Below are positions 56,726 through 64,000 of a stretch of DNA of 64,000 nucleotides, in pieces (within the stretch, counting starts at the first letter, position 1; each line of letters starts with the position of its first letter). The position numbers and the translations under genes were made by a program. The notes beneath the pieces were generated by a model, which was not told the origin of the DNA, made no database searches, and worked only from the letters and a program-made list of their open reading frames with translations. Where the stretch lies: assembly GCF_008632125.1 (NCBI RefSeq), contig NZ_VWRN01000030.1:124001-188000 (forward strand). Direction: 5' to 3'. Origin of the DNA: Cupriavidus cauae (GTDB lineage: Bacteria; Pseudomonadota; Gammaproteobacteria; Burkholderiales; Burkholderiaceae).

Positions 56726-58357
56726 ATGAAGGCTGCAACGCTGCGCGTTTACCAGACGCTGCATACCTGGGTCGGCCTGATGGCCGGCTGGGCCTTGTTT
56801 ATCGCGTTCTTCGCCGGCGCGATCACGGTGTTCCACCACGAGCTGCACGAGTGGCAGTCGCCGGCGCGCATCCGCGGCGAGACCCACGCCGCCGCCAAGC
56901 CGTCGCCCGAGGATCTGGACCGCTTCGTCGCCACGCTGGTCAAGGCCCATCCCGAGGCGGCGGCCAGCGTCTATATCGGCCTGCCGACCGAGGGCGAGCC
57001 GCACACCACCGCCTACTGGATGGACGGCAAGGGCGAGTGGCAGACCACCAATGAGGAAAAGCTCGGCGCGGGCCGGACCTCGCCGCAGGACACCTCGCTC
57101 GATGGTGTGCGCGGCGAGCTGTCGAACTTCCTGAACGCGCTGCACTACACGCTGGGCCTGCCGATGCAGGTGGGCATGCATTTCATGGGCGTGGTGTCGG
57201 TGCTGTACGGCCTGGCGCTGGTGTCCGGCGTGCTGCTGCACCTGCCGCGGCTGAAGAAGGACCTGTTCGCCGTGCGCCCGGGCCGCAACCTGAAGCGCTT
57301 CTGGATGGACGCGCACAACGTGATCGGCCTGTTCAGCCTGCCCTTCCATCTGGTCATCGCGATCACCGGCGCGCTGTTCTGCGTGTCGATGACGCTGGCG
57401 ATGGCCTTCAACGTGCTGACCTTCGATGGCAAGCTGATGTCGGCGCTGCCCACCGCGATGTCGTCGGTGCCCGAGGTGCAGGCGGCCGGCAAGCCGGCGC
57501 CCCTGATGCCGGCGCGCGAGCTGATCGAGATCGCGCAGCGCACCGCCGGCGACGGCTTCAAGCCCAATTCGGTGCGCTACCAGCGCGTGGGCGACGCCAA
57601 TGCGCTGATCGAGGTGCGTGGCGACAGCGAGCGCGCGCTCGGCAACTTCGGCTCGGTGGGCATCCACGCCGCCGCCGGCCAGCCCGACAGCGGCCGCGTG
57701 ATCGCCAACCAGACCGCCAGCGGACGCGACGCGAACCATGGGCTGTACAGCGCCCTGTTCGCGCTGCATTTCGGCACCTACGGCGACCTGGCGCTGCGGC
57801 TGGTCTATCTGATCGCCGGGCTGGCCGGGGCCTTCCTGTTCTACTCCGGCAACCTGCTGTGGATCGAATCGCGCCGCAAGGCGCGCCAGGCCGAGCAGCC
57901 GCGCGTGCACCGGCTGCTGGCGCAGGCCACCGTCGGCGTCTGCATCGGCTGCTGCGTCGGCGTGGCGGTGGCCTTCACCGGCGCGCTGCTGTGGCCGGAG
58001 CGTCCGTCGTCCTTCGTCTACTTCCCGGTGTTCTTCGCCGCGTTGGCCTGGGCGCTGCTGCGCCCCCCGGTGCGCGCGGCGATCGAGCTGCTGTACGTGG
58101 CGGCGCTGGCCTACCTGGTGGTGCCGGTGGCCAATGCGATCCTGACCGGCGACCATCTGCTGCGCAGCGTGCAGCAAGGCGAATGGGCCGTGGCCGGCTT
58201 CGACATCGGCGCGCTGGTGTTCGCGGTCGGCTTCGTCGCGCTGGCGCGTGCCACGCAGCGCCGTGCCCGTACGGGCCCCGCCGATTCGGTATGGGCGCCG
58301 CGCCCGAGCCGCGGCGATCCGGGCCCGTCGGCCCCGCCGGTGGTCGACGCACCGTGA
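56726..58357 (+). CDS. PepSY-associated membrane protein (siderophore uptake)
   Basis: A 543-residue inner-membrane protein of the PepSY_TM family, related to PiuB/FegB-type proteins. Opening LHTWVGLMAGWALFIAFFAG is typical, as are HYTLGLPMQVGMHFMGVVSVLYG, DAHNVIGLFSLPFHLVIAITGALF and the C-terminal FHFGTYGDL-like ALHFGTYGDLALRLVYLIAG. Such proteins are thought to help release iron from ferric siderophores by reduction in the periplasm. AAGGAG precedes the ATG at 56726. Confidence 0.88.
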   Translation: MKAATLRVYQTLHTWVGLMAGWALFIAFFAGAITVFHHELHEWQSPARIRGETHAAAKPSPEDLDRFVATLVKAHPEAAASVYIGLPTEGEPHTTAYWMDGKGEWQTTNEEKLGAGRTSPQDTSLDGVRGELSNFLNALHYTLGLPMQVGMHFMGVVSVLYGLALVSGVLLHLPRLKKDLFAVRPGRNLKRFWMDAHNVIGLFSLPFHLVIAITGALFCVSMTLAMAFNVLTFDGKLMSALPTAMSSVPEVQAAGKPAPLMPARELIEIAQRTAGDGFKPNSVRYQRVGDANALIEVRGDSERALGNFGSVGIHAAAGQPDSGRVIANQTASGRDANHGLYSALFALHFGTYGDLALRLVYLIAGLAGAFLFYSGNLLWIESRRKARQAEQPRVHRLLAQATVGVCIGCCVGVAVAFTGALLWPERPSSFVYFPVFFAALAWALLRPPVRAAIELLYVAALAYLVVPVANAILTGDHLLRSVQQGEWAVAGFDIGALVFAVGFVALARATQRRARTGPADSVWAPRPSRGDPGPSAPPVVDAP

Positions 58358-58665
58358 CGCTTGCCGCGCCGGCCGTGCCGATCATGTCCATCGTGCCGAT
58401 CATGTCGTTCATCCAGATCGCGCCCAGCATGCCGATCGTGCAGATGATGCCGATCTCGCCAACCGCTCCACCCGAGGCGCGGCGGGACTGGTCGGCGCCC
58501 CGATTGGCGATCTGATCGGCGCCCTGGCCGGCGCCATTCGCAGCGCCCCGCCCCACTAGAACCACCCCCCCCAACCCAATTTGCATTGCCCTCAGGCGCA
58601 CGCGGTTCTCCGCGGCGTCCGGGGAGCCGTGCGCGTTCGCACAACAAACGAAGAGGAAACGAGCC

Positions 58666-60912
58666 ATGTCCACCCCCCGCCGCGGCCGCCCCGCGCTGAC
58701 ACCGCTGGCGCGCCAGCTGGCCCTGATCGTCGCCGTCGGCGGCGCCGCCGCGCCGGTGCTCGCGCAGACCGCCGCGGGCACCACTGCCAGCACCACTGCC
58801 GGCGCCACTGCCGGCGCCACTGCCAGCACCACCGCAAGCCCCACGGCGACCGCTACCGCGCAAGCCGAGCTGCCGACCGTCCATGTCACCGCGGGCAGCG
58901 AGCCCGCCTATCGCGCCCGCGATGCCAGCACCGGCGCCCTCGGTGACAAGCCGCTGCAGGACACGCCGTTCTCGGTCTCGGTGGTGCCGCAGGAACTGAT
59001 CGAGAACCGCCAGGCCATCACGCTGGGCGACGTGTTCCGCGGCGATCCGTCGGTGGCGCCGATCGGCGACGGTTATATCGGCGAGTCGGCGGGTTTGACC
59101 ATCCGCGGCCTGCATCTCGACCTGCTCGAGGGCTACAAGATCGACGGCCTCGCCATCCCGAACTGGGGCAGCGACGTGCCGCTCGAACACTTCGAACGCG
59201 TCGAGCTGCTCAAGGGCCTGGGCGGCTTCATGTACGGCTTCGGCGCGCCCGGCGGCATCGCCAACTTCGTCACCAAGCGTCCCACCTCGAAGTTCGCCGG
59301 CAGCGCGTCGCTCGGCTACGTTTCCGACGGCGTGCTGCGCGAGGCGATCGACGTCGGCGGCCGCTTCGGCGCCAACGACATGTTCGGCGCGCGCGTCGGC
59401 TTCGTGCACGAGGAAGGCGATACCTTCGTCGACGGCGGCCATATCAAGCGCGATTCCGCCTCGGTGGCGCTCGATGCCAGGCTGAGCCCCAACCTGCGCT
59501 GGTCCCTCGACGGGCTCTACCAGCAGCGCAACGTCAAGGGCGCCTACTACGGCATCATTCCGGGCCAGGACTTCGGCGCGCCGGTGACCGAGTTTGTCAA
59601 CACGCCCCGCACGCTCGACGGCAGCCAGCGCGTGGCCAGCAAGGGCACCTATTACGAGACCGAGATCAAGAGCATCGGGACCGAGCTCAACTGGGGCTTC
59701 GCCGACGACTGGAACCTGCGCACCTCGTACCGCTTCACGCAGCAGAACCGCGGCAATGCCGACAGCGCGATCCTGCTGCTGGACAACGCCGGCAACTACG
59801 CCGAGAACCAGTACAGCTCGTATTCGCGCTACCACTACCAGCACGCCCAGACGATGGCGACCGGCAAGGTCCGCACCGGCGGCATCGAGCACGACATCGC
59901 CGCGGGCCTGTCGTGGCAGAGCCTGGTGCAGAACTGGGGCAACTTCAGCGGCGGCGGCATCATCGGCTATGGCAATCTGTACGATCCGGGCCAGTTCGTG
60001 CCGACCGGGCTGCCGCTGTCGCGCGTGCCGTCGTCGGATGTGCTGTACCGCGCCTCCAGGATCGAGCAGAAGTCGGTCTTCTTCAGCGACACCATCAAGT
60101 TCAACGAACAGTGGTCGGTGCTGGCCGGCCTGCGCTACACCCGCTACGACCAGACCGGCTACACGCCGGAGGGCGCGATCTCGAGCACCTACAAGAAGTC
60201 GCCGGTCACGCCGACCCTCGCGCTGATGTACAAGCCGGTGCAGCCGCTGACGCTGTACGGCAGCTATGTCGAATCGCTGGAGGCCGGCGGCTCCGCGCCG
60301 CTGACCGCGCGCAACGCGGGCGAGGTGTTCGGCCCGCTGAAGAGCCGCCAGTACGAGATTGGCGCCAAGGCCGAGCTGGAGGACTGGACGCTGAACGCGG
60401 CGCTGTTCCAGATCCAGCGCGGCCTGAACTACCTGCGCAACGACAACGTCTACACGCAGGACGGCGAGACCCGCTACCGCGGCATCGAGCTGTCGGCGCG
60501 CGGCAAGCTGGCGCGCGACTGGACGCTGATGGGCGGTGTCACGCTGCTCGATTCGGAGAATGTCGAGGCCTCGCCCGACGTGCTGGGCAAGCGCGCCTAC
60601 AGCGCGCCGACCTTCAAGGCCACCGCCTATGTCGAGTACGCGGTGCCGCCGGTGCCGGGCCTGGTGCTGAGCGCCGGCGGACAGTACGTGTCGAAGATGG
60701 CGCTCGAGGCCAACAACAGCAACTGGGTGCCGGCGTACCACACCTTCGATGCGGGCATCCGCTATTCGACGAAGCTGGGCAAGACGCCCGCGGTGTTCCG
60801 GCTGGTGGTCGACAACCTGACCAACGAGAAGTACTGGCTGCCGAGCTACGGCTTCATCCTGACCCAGGGCGCGCCGCGCACGGTGCGGGCCAGCGCGACG
60901 TTCAGCTTCTGA
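58666..60912 (+). CDS. TonB-dependent siderophore receptor
   Basis: A 748-residue outer-membrane receptor. A signal peptide ends PVLAQ at about residue 34. An Ala-Thr-Gly repeat (58774-58860, 12-bp units) follows, then a TonB-box-like LPTVHVTAG and the plug with DTPFSVSVVPQELIENRQA, the GLxIRG motif GLTIRGLHLDLLEG and VELLKGLGGFMYGFGAPGG. The 22-strand barrel ends SATFSF with the C-terminal phenylalanine needed for outer-membrane insertion. The ferrichrome/ferrioxamine-type plug suggests a hydroxamate siderophore, but this is uncertain. The 308-bp gap upstream (58358-58665) has no clear promoter. Confidence 0.93.
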   Translation: MSTPRRGRPALTPLARQLALIVAVGGAAAPVLAQTAAGTTASTTAGATAGATASTTASPTATATAQAELPTVHVTAGSEPAYRARDASTGALGDKPLQDTPFSVSVVPQELIENRQAITLGDVFRGDPSVAPIGDGYIGESAGLTIRGLHLDLLEGYKIDGLAIPNWGSDVPLEHFERVELLKGLGGFMYGFGAPGGIANFVTKRPTSKFAGSASLGYVSDGVLREAIDVGGRFGANDMFGARVGFVHEEGDTFVDGGHIKRDSASVALDARLSPNLRWSLDGLYQQRNVKGAYYGIIPGQDFGAPVTEFVNTPRTLDGSQRVASKGTYYETEIKSIGTELNWGFADDWNLRTSYRFTQQNRGNADSAILLLDNAGNYAENQYSSYSRYHYQHAQTMATGKVRTGGIEHDIAAGLSWQSLVQNWGNFSGGGIIGYGNLYDPGQFVPTGLPLSRVPSSDVLYRASRIEQKSVFFSDTIKFNEQWSVLAGLRYTRYDQTGYTPEGAISSTYKKSPVTPTLALMYKPVQPLTLYGSYVESLEAGGSAPLTARNAGEVFGPLKSRQYEIGAKAELEDWTLNAALFQIQRGLNYLRNDNVYTQDGETRYRGIELSARGKLARDWTLMGGVTLLDSENVEASPDVLGKRAYSAPTFKATAYVEYAVPPVPGLVLSAGGQYVSKMALEANNSNWVPAYHTFDAGIRYSTKLGKTPAVFRLVVDNLTNEKYWLPSYGFILTQGAPRTVRASATFSF

Positions 60913-60949
60913 GGCTGCGACCTCGGGCCGGCGGAGCGTTTACCTGGTG

Positions 60950-60992
60950 ATCCCGCGAAGGCGGGATGCCAAGCGCCCTTGGGCAAGGCGCT
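60950..60992. repeat. Paired hairpins after the TonB receptor
   Basis: ATCCCGC-GAAG-GCGGGAT (60950-60967) is of the same family as 8051-8076. AGCGCC-9-GGCGCT (60972-60992) follows. They lie between the convergent receptor and metC-like genes and may end transcription, though no T-run is present. Confidence 0.55.
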
Positions 60993-61051
60993 GGGTCTTC
61001 CCCTTTCGCGCGGTCGACGTGGCTTCGGTCGCGGAAGTTCCGCGTCCCCTT

Positions 61052-62308
61052 TCAACCGACCAGCTTCGCTTCCATCGCCGCCTTCAGATCGGCGATCAGG
61101 TCGCGCGTATCCTCCAGCCCGATATAGAGCCGCACCAGCTCGCCGGCATCCTGCCAGCCGGCGGGCGGCCAGCTGCCCGCCGGGCGCATCGTCTGCACGT
61201 GGTATGGCACCGCCAGGCTGTGCGCCCCGCCCCACGACCAGCCGATCGAGAACAGCCGCAGCGCTTCGACGAAGGCGTCGACCTGGGCGCGCGGATAGCG
61301 CGCGCGCAGCACCACCGCGAACAGGCCGCTGGCGCCGGAGAAGTCGCGGCGCCAGAAGGCGTGGCCGGGGCAGTCGGGCAAGGCCGGATGCAGGACCCTG
61401 GCCACCTCCGGCCGCTGGGCCAGCCACTCGGCGACCTCGCGTGCGGCGCGGTCGTGCGCCGCGAGCCGCACCGGCATGCTCGGCAGCGAGCGCAGCACCA
61501 GGTAGCAGTCGTCGGCCGACACGCCCCAGCCCATCAGCATGCGCACGCCCTTGATGCGCTGGTAGAGCTTCTCGTCGCGGCACAGCACCGCGCCCATCAG
61601 CACGTCGCTGCCGCCCGACTGGTACTTGGTCAGCGCCTGCACGGAAATATCGATGCCCTTGTCGAAGGGCCGGAAATAGATGCCGGCCGACCACGTGTTG
61701 TCGATCGCCGTCAGCACGCCGCGCGCCCTGGCGGCGGCGACGATGGCCTCGCTGTCGGGCACCTCCATCGTCACCGAGCCCGGCGCCTCCATCCAGATCA
61801 GCCGCGTATTAGGCTGGATCAGCTCGGCGATGCCGGCGCCGATCATCGGATCGTAGGGCCGCACGGTGATGCCGAAATCGCGCGCCAGCCATTCGCCGTG
61901 CTCCCTATTGGGACCGTAGACGTTGTACGGCACCAGCACGTCGTCGCCGGCCTTCAGCAGCGCGAAATAGACCAGCGAGATCGCGCCCAGGCCCGACGGC
62001 AGCAGCAAGGCGTGGCTGGCGCCTTCGAGCATCGCCAGATGCTGGCACAGCGCCTCGCTGGTCGGCGTCGCGTGGATGCCGTAGCGCCAGTAGGTGGTGG
62101 CGCCGTCGCCATGCGCGCGCAACTCGGCGAGATTGCGGAACACCACGGTGGAGCCGCGCTGGGTCGGCTGGGAGAAGGAGGCGAAACCGGGGGGAACCTG
62201 CAGGGGCGGCTGCACCGCCAGCGTCTGCACGTAGCAGTCGGGCGTTGCGGCGGGATCGTTGTCGTTCGGGGAAGCGGCGTTCGTATCGGTCAGGGGACGG
62301 TCGGACAC
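61052..62308 (-). CDS. metC: Cystathionine beta-lyase-like PLP enzyme
   Basis: A 418-residue Cys/Met-metabolism PLP enzyme. The PLP lysine is in SVQALTKYQSGGSDVLMG; YWRYGIHATPTSEALCQHLA, LLLPSGLGAISLVYFALL, WMEAPGSVTMEVPD and AIDNTWSAGIYF support cystathionine beta-lyase rather than gamma-synthase. It would cleave cystathionine to homocysteine, pyruvate and ammonia in methionine synthesis. The start is GTG 62308 with AAGGAA 12 bp upstream. Confidence 0.88.
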   Translation of the reverse strand: MSDRPLTDTNAASPNDNDPAATPDCYVQTLAVQPPLQVPPGFASFSQPTQRGSTVVFRNLAELRAHGDGATTYWRYGIHATPTSEALCQHLAMLEGASHALLLPSGLGAISLVYFALLKAGDDVLVPYNVYGPNREHGEWLARDFGITVRPYDPMIGAGIAELIQPNTRLIWMEAPGSVTMEVPDSEAIVAAARARGVLTAIDNTWSAGIYFRPFDKGIDISVQALTKYQSGGSDVLMGAVLCRDEKLYQRIKGVRMLMGWGVSADDCYLVLRSLPSMPVRLAAHDRAAREVAEWLAQRPEVARVLHPALPDCPGHAFWRRDFSGASGLFAVVLRARYPRAQVDAFVEALRLFSIGWSWGGAHSLAVPYHVQTMRPAGSWPPAGWQDAGELVRLYIGLEDTRDLIADLKAAMEAKLVG

Positions 62309-62409
62309 GGCGGATTCCTTGTCTGGCGAGTGCGGATAGAGCCTCCGAGCTTACCAGCAATGACGGCGGCGCCGCCATGGGGGCCGATGGCCGCTGCGCG
62401 GCCGGCCGC

Positions 62410-62510
62410 GCTTAACCTGCTTGAACGGCTTGACGTGCTTGACCCGCTTGTGCGGCGTGACCGCTTGATCTGCTCAAGCCGCTTGGCCCGCTTGCGCCCT
62501 TGAGCCGCTT
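62410..62510. repeat. Degenerate GCTTGA-CC tandem repeats
   Basis: About nine degenerate units built on CCGCTTGA / CTGCTTGA recur every 9-12 bp between metC and the secreted-protein gene, running up to its stop codon. No ORF accounts for them. Confidence 0.6.
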
Positions 62511-62955
62511 AACGCTTGCGGTCTTCGACGATCCCCGAGCGCGGCGGCGGCGGTCCGTAGACCACGCCGCTGTTGGGCGTCATGTCGATCGACGGCACCG
62601 CGACCACGCCGTCGGGGCCGACATAGACGGGCATTTGCTGGCCGGAAGGATAAGGCTGGGGCGGCGGCAGGGCCGGCGCCGCCGGCACCGCCGGCATGCC
62701 ACGGGCGGCGTCGCGCTGGCGTTGCGCCGGCGCCTTGGGGTTGCCGTCAGCGGTGCCGGTGCCTGTGCGGGCGCCATTACCGACACCATTACCGACACCA
62801 TTACCGCCGCCAACGCCCGCACGCGGCGGCGACGCGGTCGACAGCACCGTGTCGCCGGCCGCCGTGGCCGGCGCGGACCACGCCAGCACGGCGGCGGCCG
62901 CGGCCCCGGCCGCACCGATCGCTGCAACCAGGCCTGCCACGCGCCGCCGGCTCAT
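62509..62955 (-). CDS. Secreted Gly/Pro-rich protein, unknown function
   Basis: A 148-residue exported protein that I do not recognise. MSRRRVAGLVAAIGAAGAAA is a signal peptide or anchor, with possible cleavage after ATA near residue 32. The centre has GVGNGVGNGARTGTG, encoded by three 12-bp units, followed by Ala/Pro-rich stretches. Toward the C-terminus MPVYVGPDGVVAVPSIDMTP is more ordered and ends PPPPRSG. It starts 2 bp after the thiolase stop on the same strand, so it is co-transcribed with bktB. Confidence 0.65.
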   Translation of the reverse strand: MSRRRVAGLVAAIGAAGAAAAAVLAWSAPATAAGDTVLSTASPPRAGVGGGNGVGNGVGNGARTGTGTADGNPKAPAQRQRDAARGMPAVPAAPALPPPQPYPSGQQMPVYVGPDGVVAVPSIDMTPNSGVVYGPPPPRSGIVEDRKR

Positions 62956-62957
62956 GG

Positions 62958-64000
62958 TCAGATCCGCTCGAAGATCGCCGCGATGCCCTGGCCGCCGCCG
63001 ATGCACATCGTCACCAGCGCATAGCGGCCCTGCACCCGCTGCAGCTCGTACAGCGCCTTGACCGTGATCAGTGCACCGGTGGCGCCGATCGGGTGGCCCA
63101 GCGAAATGCCCGAGCCGTTCGGATTGACCTTCTGCGGGTCCAGGCCGAGCGCCTTGTTGACCGCGCAGGCCTGCGCGGCGAACGCCTCGTTGGCCTCGAT
63201 CACGTCCAGATCGGCGACCGACAGGCCGGCGCGCTCGAGCGCCTTGCGCGTAGCCGGCACCGGGCCGATGCCCATGGTCTTGGGGTCGACGCCGGCGTGG
63301 CCATACGACACCAGCCGCGCCAGCGGCTTCAGGCCGCGCCGCTCGGCGACGCTGCGCTCCATCAGCACGACCGCGGCGGCGCCGTCGTTCAGGCCCGACG
63401 CGTTGCCGGCCGTCACGGTGCCGTTCTCCTTGACGAAGACCGGCTTGAGCTTGGACATGTCCTCGGCCTTGGCGTCGTGGCGCACATGCTCGTCGGTGTC
63501 GAACACGACGTCGCCCTTGCGCGACTTCAGCGTGACGGGAAGGATCTGCTCCTTGAAGCGCCCTTCGCGGATCGCGGCCGAGGCGCGGCGATGCGATTCC
63601 AGCGCGGCCTCGTCCTGCTGCGCGCGGCTGATGTCGTACTCGCGCGCGACGTTCTCGGCCGTGACGCCCATGTGGATCGAATGGAAGGGGTCGTGCAGCG
63701 CGCCGAGCATCATGTCGAGCAGCTTCGCGTCGCCCATGCGCGCGCCCCAGCGTGCCGCGGGGGCCAGGTACGGCGCGCGGCTCATGCTCTCGGCGCCGCC
63801 GCCGATGGCGACATCGGCGTCGCCCAGCATCACGGTCTGCGCCGCGCTGACGATGGCCTGCAGGCCGGAGCCGCACAGCCGGTTGACCGTCAGGGCCGGC
63901 GCGTCGATCGACACTCCGCCCTCCACCGCCGCCACGCGCGCCAGATACATGTCGCGCGGCTCGGTCTGGATCACGTTGCCGAACACCACGTGGCCGACTT
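62958..64000 (-). CDS. bktB: Beta-ketothiolase BktB, C-terminal 347 codons
   Basis: An acetyl-CoA acetyltransferase truncated by the right edge. The nucleophilic cysteine is in LTVNRLCGSGLQAIVSAAQT; NEAFAAQACAV, the histidine in NPNGSGISLGHPIGATGA and the second catalytic cysteine in LVTMCIGGGQGIAA are all present. The wording is very close to Ralstonia eutropha BktB as I remember it, which condenses acyl-CoAs with acetyl-CoA, including propionyl-CoA, for polyhydroxyalkanoate synthesis. About 50 N-terminal residues are outside the window. Confidence 0.9.
   Translation of the reverse strand, partial: VGHVVFGNVIQTEPRDMYLARVAAVEGGVSIDAPALTVNRLCGSGLQAIVSAAQTVMLGDADVAIGGGAESMSRAPYLAPAARWGARMGDAKLLDMMLGALHDPFHSIHMGVTAENVAREYDISRAQQDEAALESHRRASAAIREGRFKEQILPVTLKSRKGDVVFDTDEHVRHDAKAEDMSKLKPVFVKENGTVTAGNASGLNDGAAAVVLMERSVAERRGLKPLARLVSYGHAGVDPKTMGIGPVPATRKALERAGLSVADLDVIEANEAFAAQACAVNKALGLDPQKVNPNGSGISLGHPIGATGALITVKALYELQRVQGRYALVTMCIGGGQGIAAIFERI

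Noticed and set aside
58565..58572. C8 tract upstream of the TonB receptor as a phase-variation switch
   Set aside because: It lies about 95 bp before the start codon, not within a promoter spacer I can identify or in the coding frame. There is no evidence of variability from one sequence.

Overview
The window is GC-rich chromosomal DNA from a betaproteobacterium. It most probably belongs to the Cupriavidus/Ralstonia branch of Burkholderiaceae: the C-terminal part of a BktB-type thiolase at the right edge reads very like the Ralstonia eutropha enzyme. The gene order (tig-clpP-clpX-lon-tRNA-Val-tRNA-Asp-ppiD, ispD-ispF next to mfd, ompR-envZ, ahpC-ahpD, hpnC-hpnD-hpnE) fits that group. I see no rRNA, CRISPR, prophage or transposase; this is core chromosome with a few accessory islands.

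Layout. 1-254: start of purL. 590-11316: a catabolic block with a fused 5-oxoprolinase/hydantoinase and a MarR-like regulator on one strand, and an amidase, a complete TRAP transporter (dctP-Q-M) and a DadA-like amino acid dehydrogenase on the other. 11350-17227: NAD(P)HX repair enzyme, EamA exporter, pgi, then a YbbA ATPase divergent from a TesA esterase. 17414-26225: the proteostasis block ppiD, two tRNAs, lon, clpX, clpP and tig, all on the minus strand, with recognisable terminators and a heat-shock-type promoter before lon. 26455-31013: mnmC, rlmJ, a YbaK-type deacylase, a small secreted protein and tRNA-Leu. 31244-35789: a two-gene RND efflux operon. 36115-41161: squalene synthesis genes hpnC-hpnD-hpnE plus an M20-type amidohydrolase. 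41259-46298: small secreted protein, ompR-envZ, ahpC-ahpD and a GNAT acetyltransferase. 46416-55749: ispF-ispD, divergent mfd, argE, a secreted M20D amidohydrolase and serB. 56159-60912: a probable Fur-controlled siderophore uptake operon. 61052-64000: metC-like lyase, a small secreted protein and the 3' part of bktB.

The most unusual feature is the density of short tandem repeats. Inside genes the units are 9 or 12 bp, so they keep frame: hpnE, ispD, the RND adaptor, 5-oxoprolinase, the TonB receptor and others carry low-complexity Ala/Gly/Ser/Thr/Pro/Gln tracts. Between genes the units are mostly 11, 12, 13, 19, 29 or about 39 bp. Several arrays sit on or next to a stop codon (envZ, ahpD, ispF and the secreted protein at 30419). 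Hairpin elements of two dispersed families, CCCTCTCCCGC-type and GTCGTCCCCGC-type, occupy other intergenic gaps.

Other points of interest are the catabolic block with its 13-bp array before the TRAP genes, a TTGACG-N17-TATATT promoter with a palindrome at the predicted start of the efflux operon, -10 boxes abutting the start codons of three genes (possible leaderless mRNAs), and a palindrome bracketing the putative pgi -10 box. All function calls come from reading the translated sequence; no database search was run.
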